A DNA stretch of 64,000 nucleotides from Cotesia glomerata (Eukaryota > Arthropoda > Insecta > Hymenoptera > Braconidae), in the NCBI RefSeq assembly GCF_020080835.1, contig NC_058161.1:10915297-10979296 (forward strand), read 5' to 3'. The notes beneath the pieces are model-generated. The model did not search any database. It saw only the letters and a program-made list of their open reading frames with translations, and was not told the origin of the DNA. Made by a program: the position numbers and the translations under genes. Shown here piece after piece: positions 23,461 through 36,900 of this stretch. Every line of letters begins with the position of its first letter. Within the stretch, counting starts at the first letter, position 1.

Positions 23461-23786
23461 CTAATACAGTCGATTCTCGTTATGAGTCTTATTAGTGTCT
23501 CTAATTTTTTTTTTTTCGTGAAGAATAAAAATTTTGTTTTGGTAATAATAGTATCCTTTTAGTTAATACAGATTAAATAGTTAATAGTAGATTACATGTA
23601 ATGTATGCGTCCGCTGATGACTATGCACTGATTATGTTATTTTACAATAGTAGACTTAAATAATAAAAAATTGATAATAATATCAATAATAACAACATTG
23701 AACATAAGAATAGTAATATAACTTAATAGATTTTTGTAGCCTGAACCTCGATGATTTTCATCTAAATATTATTGAACCAAACTTAA

Positions 23787-23919
23787 GGGCCAATTTTTCA
23801 ATCCAGAATAAAATTTTACCCAATGATAAAATATATCTATATATTTCATATATATAAATATACTGGTAATAATAATTTTATCCTGAATAAAATTTTATCT
23901 TGGATTGTAAAACTGGCCC
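23787..23919. mobile_element. 133-bp Tourist-like MITE with TAA target duplication
   Basis: Terminal inverted repeats GGGCCAATTTTTCAATCC on the left and, reversed, GGGCCAGTTTTACAATCC on the right, continuing as AGAATAAAATTTTA-type arms. TAA flanks both ends (23784-23786, 23920-23922). The 3-bp TWA duplication and GGG-starting TIR fit the PIF/Harbinger group. Lies just upstream of the dynein start. Confidence 0.75.
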
Positions 23920-24149
23920 TAAATAATAGAATTTTAATCGAATTTTTCAACTAAGTATGGATTATTAAAATTTTCGTAATTTTAGTTGGCGTGAATAGAG
24001 TCTAATAAATGCTATTCGTCTCTTTGTTTGTTTTCCATGACAACGATGATTACAAAGCTCTTAAATATTGATTATACAAATTAGAATAATTTTATTTGTT
24101 TTTGTAAGCTGACGGTGGTCTTCAAATAAATAAATCATATTCTAAAATC

Positions 24150-26819
24150 ATGAATAACGATTTTGATGCACTGAGCATGATTGTAAATAATGAAGAAAAT
24201 AATCCAGAAAGTGTTTCTTCATCTAATACTACAATTACATCAGATTATCGGTGAAATATTTGTCATTGATAAATTTGTTTTTATTATATTCCAGCAAAAG
24301 TAACAATATCTGATTATTTTTGGTTAATAGGATTTTATGGATGTGGAATAAAATAATTAAATTTTTTAATCTTGAGCACGATCATAAAAATTTGTTCGAA
24401 AAATTATTTGAGGTAACCTATAAAATTATTTGTGATAAGTTGATCTGATACTTTTATTTGATTCATAATTATAATTGAGTGATATTTTTAGGAAAATGAT
24501 GTAGAAGAGAACCTGATGAAATTTTTTAATTTAAACTCAATTGAAGAAGTAAGTCTAGACAATAAAGTTTTATTCTTCTTTAAAACTTATCGAAACGAAA
24601 TCATACAAGAAGAGGTTGCATTTTGGGAAGAAAGTATAAATATTATTCAACAAATAGTCAATTTTTTTTCAACATAAATAAATTTAGATATTGATGTAAT
24701 TTTTTTTTTTTATCTCTTTTAGACAAAGGACGATCTCAAAAACCAACCAAAAATGCTTACGGTAAAAATAAATATGTGACAATTCATTGTTCTCTTAACT
24801 AATAGTAGATTCTAAAATAACTCAGTGCTATCAAAATTTGTTTGTTCCCGTAAATAACTAGATTTGGAGTATCTTATTTCACAAATCAAATCAATATAAA
24901 ATAAATTAAAAAATCATATTTTGATCTATTAGTTTCTGAATTTATAATTATTTGATGAAAGTTTATGTAAATAAACTATAATAAACTGTAAATTTCTATT
25001 ACTTTCAGGAAAAGTCGAAAAAACTGATGAAGAAAAGAAAAAAAAAGGGAAAAAAACGAAAAAGGGAAAAAAGGACGAAAATTATGAACCAAATAATGAG
25101 ATTCTCAGCACATTATTTTCTGGTGTAACAACAACTCATATATATTTAGACGTTGATGGCGATGATGAAGATAATGCAGAACTTGTAACACCAGAAGATT
25201 ATAAAGAAAAAATTTCTGGTAATAAATTATATAGAATAGAATATCGTTTTTATTTGTATCACATATTGTGTTTTACATAACTGTATCTCAGTTTAGTTAT
25301 TTTCATTTGCATATACACTAATTTTGGTTTAATTTTCAGCTGTTTGTACTCTCTTTTTACTTTTATCACTCTTCATCCTTCATATCACAGTCGCATTACA
25401 ATACTATTAATACTATTTCATACTTATAATCCTAGTATCTATTCCTGTATATTAATGACATCCTTTTTCTGACATTCAATATTGTAATACTACTCATCCT
25501 CTTTAAATAATTTTTCCATTTCGCTAACATATGTACATAGGTCCCTATTTATTTCCCCTTTTAAAATTACCACTAATCTTTCCCTTGTTAATTCCCCCTC
25601 TAGTTCGCTCATCCACTTGTTTCTTGCTTGTTGCCCTTTCCCACTTATTTTTTCTTGTATTTCCATACAGCTTAGTATGTGCATCAGTGTCTCCTCTTCT
25701 TTCTTACATATTCTGCATTCCCAATTATTTTGGCCTTTTTTTCCACTCCTCCACAGATTTCCGCATCTCATTCTGGCCCAAACTTCTTTGTATTTACTTT
25801 TAATATGATCTTTTTTCCAATAGCTGTTTTCACTTTCTTGTAAGATTTCTTTGTAAAACTCGTTGTATTTTGACTTTTCTATTAAGAGTTTTTCTTTTTT
25901 TTTCTAGCTCTTTTTTGTATTTCTCCAGCCCCTCCCTTATTTTTTCTTCTATTTCTTCAATGCTGCCTCCTTCGTATATGCTCCCAATGATATCACTTCC
26001 CTCGCAGTTTAGCAACCACGGTGGATCCACGATGGAACCACGGTTGTAGTGGACTTATTGTGGAGCCACGATGGAACCACGGTGGATCCACTGTGGATTT
26101 TGTGCCATTTTGATTCCACTGTGGTTCAACAGCGGTCTTACAGTGGATTAACTGTGAATCTATTGTGGTTCGATCGTGGTTCGATCATGGTTCCACCTAC
26201 GGTTTTATAGTAGAATTGTCGTGACTCTGCCGTGGTTCCACAGTGGTTTTACTGTGATTCAACCGTAAGTTAATTTGTGGGTTTGTTGTGGATTCATCGT
26301 GGATCCATCGTGATTTGGTGGTGGTTCTACTGTGGTTCCACTTATGGCTATAATTTAACTATACACCCTTGAAATATGTATAAATAAATAGTCAAAAGTT
26401 TAAAGTTCTATCTCTTCATTGGTCTTTATAAAAAAATCCTAAAAAAATGCTCAAAAATCAGGGCGTCAAACCAGAAGACCCCCTTAAATTTATAGAGTTG
26501 ACAGATGAATTCTACATATACTGTCAGATAACAAATTTTCAACTTTTCTTATTAAATAAATAATACCATGAAACCGAGTGGGTGAGTGTGCCTAAAACAG
26601 AAGTAGTGAAATTAGAAAATATCTGTATTCAGCAATTGCAAAAATGGCGTTGTTTTTTACGGTAAAAAGATAATTAGTTTTTGGAATCGATTAATACTCT
26701 TGGTCAAAGGTTTTATTTTTTGCCGAATTCTTTAAGATTTCTAGCTGATAAGATTTCAGAATTGCTCGGGACAATCACTTCAAACAAATTTTCATTTAAA
26801 AATTAAGAATAAATGAATA

Positions 26820-26863
<44 letters not shown>

Positions 26864-29096
26864 GAATTACAGGCCTATCACCTGCTTGAATGCGGTTTAT
26901 AAAATTTTTACAAAAATTTTAAACAACCGTATTTTGCATGAGATAGAACCTGTATGGCAACAGATATATGAACAGCGTGGCAGCAAAAGAGGCCTGTCAG
27001 GTTGCAAAGAGAACTTGATAGTTGATCGATGTGTCACACAAGATGCGATCTACTATCAACGCAACCTGTCAATGGCCTGGATCGACTATCGCAAGGCATT
27101 TGACTCAACTTCTCATGAGTTGATTTTATATCTCCTCAAATGCCTGGGGGTCAATCCTGAAATAGTGGAATGCATTCGGCGTACAATGCAGCTCTGGCGA
27201 ACGCGTTTTCACATTGGAAGTGGAAACGCATTGCACATAACCGGAGTTGTAGAGTACAAACGAGGGGTCTTCCAAGGTGATTCCTTGAGCCCTCTGCTGT
27301 TTTGCATCTCACTGCTGCCTATATCTGTTGCTCTCCGTAAAACTCGTGGGTACTCTGTGGGGCCTCCGGGTGATCGAAAATACTCGATTACCCATCTGCT
27401 TTATATGGATGACCTGAAGCTGTATAGTGCTGATGAAGATCATCTACAGGCGGCCCTTAACATCGTAGCAGAGTACACTCGGGATGCCGGAATGTCTTTT
27501 GGGTTGGACAAGTGTGCGGTCGTACATCTGGCGAGGGGTAAGTGCTCTGTTACGGGTGATGATGTCGAGTTGGTAGATGGGAGCGTTTTAAGACAATTAG
27601 ACGCCGGAGAGTTGTATAGATATCTAGGAATGGAAGAGCACCGCATGCATGCGGTCTCCGAAGTCAATTCAACTCTGCGTATCGAGTATGTTAGGTGACT
27701 CCGGAAAATTTGGTCCTCGAACTTTCCGGCAAAAATAAAGTCTCGGCTAGTAACCCGCTCGCTGTACCAGTCTTACTATCCTCCTTCGGTGTGTTAAAAT
27801 TGGCACGAAAAGGATCTGCGAGATCTCGACATCAGAACCCGTAAGACTATCAACATGAACCGGAGCATGCACCCCAATTCATCAGTCGCCAGATTATACC
27901 TCTCCCGGTCGATCGGAGGGAGAGGTTTGCAGAGCTTGGAGCGGCTTCACGATCGTTTAGTCCTGGGTTTAACACACGAAGTTGTCAATTTCACTGCAGA
28001 TGAGGATGACTTTCTTATGCAAATTGTTCATAAACATGAGAATGCGCATAAGGGGTCGTTCTTATATAAGGCAGCAATATATGCGGCAAGAACCCTTGGT
28101 CTTGGAGAAATAAACGCTCTTATGGAACTCCGAAAGGAGGAATTCAAGAGCGCCATCAGGAACGCCGAGGAAAAACTACTCCTAGGCAAACTGATGGACG
28201 AGTCTATGCACAGCGTGTTCTTCAAACACGTGCGTGATCATGGCTTGTCCACCCAGCTGACGTTTTCCTTCTTAAAGTCAGCTGGCCTGATGTCCGAGAC
28301 TGAAGTGTTCATATTTGCTTGCCAAGATGGTGTCATTAACACTCTAGAGTACCGTAGCAAGGTGCTCCAGGTGCAGCTCCCGGACACGACCTGCAGGGCG
28401 TGTAAACAACATCCGGAGACGCTTATGCACATTTTGTCAGCATGTCCTGTGCTGGCGAGAGGTGCATACATCCAGCGTCACAATGCTGCCTTGAGAGTAC
28501 TGTACTACTATCTTCGTCACCGCTACGGTATTGACGTGACACCGGTGCTGCCTTATCTGCCAGGAGATATTCCCCAGGTTGTTGAGAATGACAGTTGCAA
28601 AATTTATTGGAACATGCCGTTTGCAACAACTCGGCGGATAGATCACAACAAACCTGATATTGTGCTCTTCGACAAGGCTACTCGTGACATTTATGTCATT
28701 GAGTTCTCGGCTCCGGCTGAATACAACATCTCAGCCAAAGAAGAGCACAAAAGACAGATATATCAGGATCTCCTGTTTGAAATTGGCAAACTTTACCCAG
28801 GTTACCGTGTCAAGCTCGTCGTCCTGATTGTTGGCGTCCTCGGAGGGATGAAACAGTCTTTTGTATCCTCACTTGCCAGAGTTCCAGCTTGCTCATCAAA
28901 AGCTGAATTCTTGGCGGTCAGGATGCAGAAGGCTGTCATACTAGGTTCCCTCCGTCTACTTAGGAAAATGACTTTGGCCTGCTGTGATCACTAACCGCCT
29001 TGTTGTGCGGAGTGGTCCAGCAGTAATGGATGGAGCTCAGGCTGGGCCCTCGGAGAATCGGACTCCGGGGACAACCCCCCCTGAGCATTTAATAAC

Positions 29097-29146
<50 letters not shown>

Positions 29147-30844
29147 TACCTCAGAAAAGGGTTTTTTTTTTCAAAAATTTGAATTTTGAAAAAAAAATTA
29201 TTCTTTTCTAAATTCAACTTAGTTCACACATTTTCACTGCAAAAAGTTTTAAAATATATAAAAATCGCAGGTAATTGTTTAGTTTCACGTTTTTAAAACT
29301 ATAGTTGTCGCAATTGAAATGTTAACTTAAATTTTGCTCTGATAGAAAATCGTCAATAAAATTCATCCATTTCGTCTATCAATTTTTGGTGATTTGTTTC
29401 GTATTCTATGGGTGAAAATAAACAAATAAAAAAAAAACAGTTTTTCGAAAATATTAATTTTTTGATATTTTTTCAGTTTTTTTTTTATCCAGCAATTGAC
29501 GTTTTCCATATTTTTTTTTTATTCTACAATTGAAATTTTTCACAATTGTTTTTAATCCAAAAATTAAAATTTTTCAAAAAATTAAAAAAAATTTTTCTAT
29601 TTTAGATTTACTCTAATAAAAAAAAAATATTTTACAAGTAGGTCCGCAGTAGGTCCCCTCTTTCCCCTATCCGTTCTTTCCCAACTCCCTTAAAATTTGC
29701 TTTAATATGGCTCTTTACCGTAAGATGGACGGTGGCGTTGTTTGCTCGGTGGGTCTTATATACGTGACTGAATAAAGTAGTCAGTACTTGTCTCGGATAG
29801 CTTAACTGGTAGAGCCCTTGGCGCGTAACCGAGAGATCTGGGTTCGATTCCCAGTCTGGGCTGTCTGATTATTTTTTCAATTACGGAAAAATTTCCACTG
29901 AGTAGGTCCCCCCTTTCCCCTATCCGTTCTTTCCTAACTCCCTTAAAATTTGCTTTAATATGGCAACAAATATTAAATTGTTTTTGTCTACGTATTTTTC
30001 CACTTCTTTTATCATTTCTTTCAAACCCTCCTCTGTGTCCGCCACTATTGCTGCGTCATCTGCATATTTTCCAATAAATATTTTCTTTTTACCAATCACT
30101 GTACCCTAGGGTGAGCCAAAAAAACTAACCTATCGAATTTATGGGTTAAAATGAACCTATATATCGAAAAAAAAATTAGAAAAACGGTTGACCCTGAAGG
30201 CCATCCCTGCAACTTCCCGCTAATTCCATACCTAGGCGCTTAAAATTGCACTTATGACGTTTTCGAGCTCAAAAATACAATTTATGTGTTATTTTGAGCT
30301 CTCCGAGCTCAAAGAGATAACCTTGCTATGCTTTTGAGCTCTTCGAGTTCAAAAGTCTTATCAAAATTCGATGAAACACGATTTTTCTAATTTTCAAACT
30401 GCTGTAACTTTTTAATAAATCAACCGATTTTCACTCGGTAGGCGGCGATCGATGTGGTTTTTGAGCTCTATAAATGATTCTGAACAAAAAAATTGATCTG
30501 ATCAGAAATTTCGGAGTTATTACAAAAAAACACTTTTTTCGATTTTTTTCTACAACGATATCTCACGAACGCATCAACCGATTCTGACGCTCTATGTGGC
30601 GATCGATGCGGGATTTCAAGGTTAATAGCTGATTAGTTTTTGAAGTTGATCGGTTCAGCCAATTCGGAGATATTAAAAAAAAAATGAAAAAAAACAACTT
30701 TTTTTTGTCACTTTTTTTTGCAATTTCTCGAAATCTACTGGTCCAAATCGGTTCCAACTTACAGGAAATCTAAGTTTGGCGAAGCCCTTTCGAATGACAC
30801 CAACCGCGATGAAATCGGTCAAGCCGTTCAAAAGTTACGAGAGG

Positions 30845-30918
<74 letters not shown>

Positions 30919-33900
30919 GGGCAGAGGAGAAACTGCTGCCAGGCGCGTCTCCCCGTAGCGGATGGGAGAACGCTCGCTGTACCTGGTACAGAGGGTAGGA
31001 GCCAAATAAAATACGTTCCCGTGGACAAAACTCCCCTTTAATGGGTTGGTCACACTAACTGACCTAACAAGACGATCGTTCCCTGCTGTGACCCACTGGG
31101 AGTGACCGGAACCTCGTGTCGTAGTTTCCAACGATGCAGGCCACGGCTGATGTGAGCTTGCTCTGCCGAGGTGTAAGTTGCAGCAGTGGATCAGGAGCTA
31201 GCCACTTCGGGCCTTGATCAGGAAGTACGCAGTGAGTGTTAGAGATCGGAATCTTCACCGCTCCGAGCGAGTCTAGTCCGTCCGTGTATTCCGGGACTGG
31301 CTAAGTGTCGGCTAGGCCTCAGGGAATTGGGGTAGGAGTACTATCTCCGAGGGTACACCCGTTCCTAGTTATGACAACCTGCTCCACTCTGACCGATGCG
31401 CTGGTGAATTTAAAAGTATGAGTAAAATTCAGGAAAACAACAATAGTGAAAACGGGCCTCATGCCCAACAAGCAGCGATTGAAGTAAGCGCTGAAATAAA
31501 GCGGTCGCAAGCGTTGGAACGCCTTGAAAAGCTGACCAGTGAGCTAAATGACTTCATCCAATCTAAGGTCAATATCCACAAGGAGATTAAGACCAAGACG
31601 ACCAGCGTAGCCAATGCCCTCCAGAGATTCAAGAAACTTGATGAAGAATGGCGTTTAACAGTACGACGCACTTCTCGCACTACACCGGAGAGAAGCATTC
31701 AAGCAACTGTCGTGAATGAAGAAGCAATGGACACTGGAGCCGAAGGTGACGGTGAATCAGTCGCGGAAGACAGAAGCAGAACTAGCAGCAAGTCAACTAA
31801 GAGAAAAGATCGATCTTCTCCCGACCCAACGATCTGCCAAGTTGTGAAGAAAAAAGACCTGAAACCAAGCCCTCCAAAAAACACGGCAGTGCAGAACGCC
31901 GGAAAAAAAGAGGTGACTGAATGGTAGAAGGTCCAATCCAAGAAGGAGAAGAAGGAGCAAGCGAGAGAGCGGTTACCGAAACAACCGGTGAACAAATCTC
32001 GGCCAGAGCCTAAGCGGGAAAAACCGCGCAAATGGATCAGACCTGACGCGCTAATCATCCGCCCAGCTGATAAGGCCAAGTATGCCGAGATACTACGTCG
32101 TATCAAACAAGACGTCCCAGAAGACCAGGTCCGCAATACGGTCGAAAAAATCCACAGAACCAATGCCGGAGACATGCTGATTACGCTATCGAGGGAGAGC
32201 ACCGACAAAGGCCAAGCCTTACAGAAAACTATTGCGTGCATCCTTCAAGCAGAAGCCAAAGTGATCTGTAAAGGGCCACAGGAGACCATCGAGATCCGAG
32301 ACATCGACGACACGACGACGAAGGAAGACATCCAGGTCGCCTTGAAAACAGAAGTCGGAGAAGCCTGTGAAATACCGCTAGAGGCAATAAAGATCTGTAA
32401 GGCCTTTAGAGGTAAGCAGATGGCAACAGTCACACTACCAGCGACCACAGCGCGAAAATTACTGGACGGAAACAGCAAGATCCGAATTAGTTGGGTTAAC
32501 TGTCGAATAAGAGCGACGACGAGACCGATCCAATGTTTTAAATGTTGGCACTTCGGGCACTTTGGATCACAGTGCAAAAATGAAATAAACAGGTCTAATC
32601 ACTGCATCAAATGCGGTCAAGAAGGACACAAGATCGCTGAATGTAAAAATCCAGCTAAATGTGCAATTTGCGCGGAAAATCCAGAAGCAAAAGACCTCGC
32701 CCACTATGCCGGCACTAATAGGTGTCCGATATTCCAGGAGGCGCTTTAGAAGATAACAAACAAAAGAACATGAAGATATTGCAGCTCAACCTCAACCACT
32801 GTGAGGCCGCGCATGACCTGCTTGTTCAGACCACGCGCGAACTAGAGCTAGATTTAGTGCTAATTGCAGAACCATATAAACACCTTAGTACCCAACCATG
32901 GGAAACGGACAGCACCCTCAAAGCTGTCATCTGGTCCTGTGGCAAACTTCCTTTTCAGAGTGTCGTCAATAATAGAGAGGCTGGTTTTGTAGCTGCGTGT
33001 GTAGATGGGATCCGTTTCTACAGCTGTTATGCGCCGCCTAGTTTCTCTATGGAACAATTTTTAGAGTTTCTTGATCGATTAGTCGAAGATGCAAGCCAAT
33101 ATTTTCCCGTGGCAATAGCTGGAGACTTCAACTCTTGGGCGGTGGACTGGGGCAGCAAGCTCACTAATCCACGTGGAAAAGCACTACTGGAAGCAATGGC
33201 TACACTGGACGTAGTCCTCCTCAATACCGGCGATGCACCAACATACACCAAAGGAGAGGCAAGTTCAATTGTCGACCTAACGTTCGTCAGCAGTAGTCTA
33301 TTGAAAGGGAGCTATTCCTGGGTGGTTATGAATACCTACACTGCCAGCGACCCCAGTGCAATACTTTGGGAAGTATCGACTGGCCAGAATCCACGAAGAG
33401 CAACCAGACAGACCAACGCAGTTGGATGGAAAGTTAAATCTTTCGACCCAGATGTCTTTGTCGTGGCGCTAGACAACGACCCGATCACCACTTGCAGTGC
33501 TGAACAGAAGACGAAGGAACTAATGAGAAGAGTCTCCCAGGCCTGCGACGCCACTATGCCTCGAAAACAGGACATGAATCAACGACCGGCGGTCCACTGG
33601 TGGAACGACACCATCAGTACCCTTCGTAAAGAGTGTCTTAGAAGAAGAAGATTATCCCAGCGGGGCTATCGACGACCTAACTCTGCAGTGTTATTGATAG
33701 ATTACAAAAAGGCCCGTCGAGAATTGAATAAAGCCATCAAAGAGAGTAAAAGACGCTGCTGGAAGGAGCTTGTAGAAGAGGTAGAGAAAGATCCATGGGG
33801 TAGGCCGTACAAGGTGGTCATGACCCACCTAAAATGCCAGCCAATGCCGTCACCCACATGCCCGCAGCTCCTAGAGAGGATTGTTTCCACGCTGTTCCCG

Positions 33901-36900
33901 AGGCAACGTAGGTTCGCCTATTCATCACCGCAGCTCAACCACGAAGACATTCCACCTGTCACAGAGGAGGAACTTTTGTATTCGTTTTGACGTCATTGTT
34001 GTTTAATCAAACAGAAATTTATTTTTTTTTTTTCGTATGCAACCCTAGTAGTATTTTTATTATTCATCATGAAATCTACTTCCATTTCGGCTGCCGAATG
34101 GCCTTTTTTTCTATGATGTCCTCCATGTCATCTATAAATAAATTAAATAAGACTGCACTTAATGCGCAACCTTGGCTTACACCTTGATTTATTTCGAATT
34201 ACTCTGTTTTTTTATTCCCTAATTGAATTTCACTTGTTGTCTTGCTATATATTTCCACTATCATTTTTAGCATTTTTCCACTTATCCCCGCCTCTTTTAC
34301 TTTTTTTATCAATATTTTTCTGTCCACTGTATCAAAAGTTACTTTTAAGTCGATGAATCCTACAAATAGTTTCTCTTTTTTTTTTTTTAATTTGTTGTTT
34401 ATTAGCGCATTTAACAGAAATATATGGTCCCTTGTTCCTCTCCCCCTTCTAAAACCAGCTTGACTTTCTTTTATCTTGTTTTCCCTGTCTGCCCACTCCA
34501 TTATTCTATTAGCCATTATCATTGTTAGTAATTTATATCCAATATTTAATAACGATATTCCTCTGTAGTTTTCTGTTTTTTCTTCATCACCTCCCTTAAT
34601 TATTGGCACTACTCTTGCTTTTTCCCATCCATTTGGCAGCTTTCCCTCCGACCATATATTATTAATTATCTTTCTTAATTCTTCTTTTATTTCTCTCGGC
34701 AGGTTTTTTATAAATTCCGCTTTTATACCATCCTCCCCTGGCGCCTTGTTGTTTCCTAGCCTTTCTATAGCCTTTTTGAATTCTATTCTGCTAATATTCT
34801 CGTCCCATGCATTTCTTTCTTCTTCTCTATTTTCTCTATTTGTACTTTCATCCTCCCTTTTATTCTCTGTCCTTTTTACTGTTTTATCCTAGTCTTCTTT
34901 TTTGTTTAGTAGATTTGCAAAGTGTTTAACCCATGCTTTACCACTAATTTTCCCCCCAAGCTTCTTTTTGCTTCAATTAAGTCTATTTTGCAGCTTTTGT
35001 TATTGTTATCTTTTTCTTTTGTTAATTTTTTAAATGCTTTCCATACTTCTTCTCTTTTTAGTTTACACTCATTGTAAAACCTTTTTTTGTTTTATCTGCT
35101 TTATCACACTCTTTCCTTTTTTTGCTCATCTCCGTTTCTTTGGCTCCATTATATATTATTTCCTTCATTTTGTCCCACCCGAACTCTGTTTTTCTTTCAT
35201 TTATTTTTTCATTCCATTTTTCCCATATGACTTCCTGGTATTCCGCAATTTTGTCTTTCTTTCAACCTAAAATGTCTTCTTCAATTTTTGTTGTTCCTTC
35301 TTCTTGTGCTATGTGGTCACTTTCACCTCTTTGTCTTTTTGCTCCAGCTTTTGTCTTAGTTTTTTCGTTTACATTGAATATTAACGGTAGGTGGTCCGAA
35401 TCTATACTTTTTAGTATTTTTAAATAGTTGATGTCTGTGTCACTTCCTCTGTCCAGTGTCAGTACTAAATCTAATACCGACCCACAGTTTTCGCTCTTTC
35501 CTCCTATGAATGTTATTTCTCCTTTTCTGTCGCCTTCTGTCCCTCCATTCATAATTCTTAGCCCCAGTTCTTTGCACACCTTGAGTAGTTTTTTCCCCTC
35601 TGAATTTAATACTTTGTCCTTCGATTTTCTCTTTAATCTCCACTCTTCATTTACCCCTACTATATTTCTTTCCCCTATTCTAGCATTTAAGTCCCCTACT
35701 ATTATTATTTTCTCCGCTATTCTCGAATTTTCTTCTACAACCCCTTTTAATTCTGATTCTATTTTTTTTTATCCCCACGTTATTATACACTGTTATTATC
35801 ATGACCTCTATATCACTCCTGTTTTCACTTTTTTTTTGCTATTTTAAAACCATATCCCCATTCGTTTACTAGCCATTTGTTTTCCACTTTTTTTTTTTAA
35901 TTCCGAGTAAATGACCCCCACTAGCTCTTCCTCTAGTGGTAATAAATTATATATTTATACAAATTTATATCTTTTATAATTTGCATTTAAATGCACATAG
36001 AAAATAAAATTTTCAGTTGCTAAAAATTTTGGGTCGAGGTCTAAAAGTAGTTTTCTGCTAATTTTTTTAAGTATGATAAAATTCTCAAAGGTTACCGCTT
36101 TGAAAGATCAATATTTTTCAGTTTTTATAATGATTCAAAATCAATAAATTTTTGCTTTCAATCATCACTTACATTTTAATAGTAAGTAGATTATTTAAAA
36201 CGTTGGCCATTTTACAGCGCTAACTTCTCCATTTGCACCAATGCCCGGTGAAGAGGATAAATATATTCTTACACAGGTAAAGAAAATTTTATTTATGTTT
36301 CATTTTTGCTGATTTATTCATTAAATGTAACTTAAAATAAAAACTTCAATAAAATAATAGCGGAAAGTTGCTTTGATTGTCGCAAAGTTTAATTGTATAC
36401 AAAAAAGTATAATCCATTAAAAATTTATTTTTTACCTTTATTAATTTGTAGCTTTCATTGTTATTTTTTATTAAAAATTATAGACTTAAATGACACAAAA
36501 ATATTGAAAATTTGGAAAAGATGAAAAAGATAAAAGAAAATAGTTTTTTTGTTACAATTGAATTACATCTTTTCTCGATGATTTCATGCATTTACTTTGT
36601 AATTTTAGAAAGTGATTGATAAAGTCATTGAGATTCCAGTGATACACATGATATCTGGACGAATAAATTTGACGGACCCAGAATTAATAGAAACAAATTT
36701 TTTCTACTTTTTGAAAACAAGCGATGGAAAAATTCCTTACTTTGATTCTCAGGAAACATGCGATAATTGTATATTAAATTATATAGCTGTTGGATCATTA
36801 AATGGAAATTTTTTAGAATTTCTCAATGAGATGCTGACCAATGTAAATTTAGTTTAGTATTATTGTCACCGATGTTTTGATAAATTAAGATAATTAATCT

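Larger units (their letters stand above)
30110..34041 (+). mobile_element. Composite insertion (repeat H plus Waldo-like element) with ACCCTAG duplication
   Basis: ACCCTAG occurs at 30103-30109 and again at 34042-34048, where the minus-strand RT frame resumes. Everything between is therefore one insertion event or one nested unit. It contains an H copy (30168-30846), a CA microsatellite (30847-30914), and a 3'-incomplete Waldo-like retrotransposon. A short unassigned segment (33976-34041) ends the insertion. Confidence 0.6.

Noticed and set aside
29790..29863. Functional tRNA gene
   Set aside because: A and B boxes and an anticodon-like arm exist, but the acceptor stem does not pair and U33 is missing; kept as a SINE-type module.
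30718..31041. Thr-His and Val-Cys repeat proteins on both strands
   Set aside because: They are translations of the (CA)n tract and its flanks.
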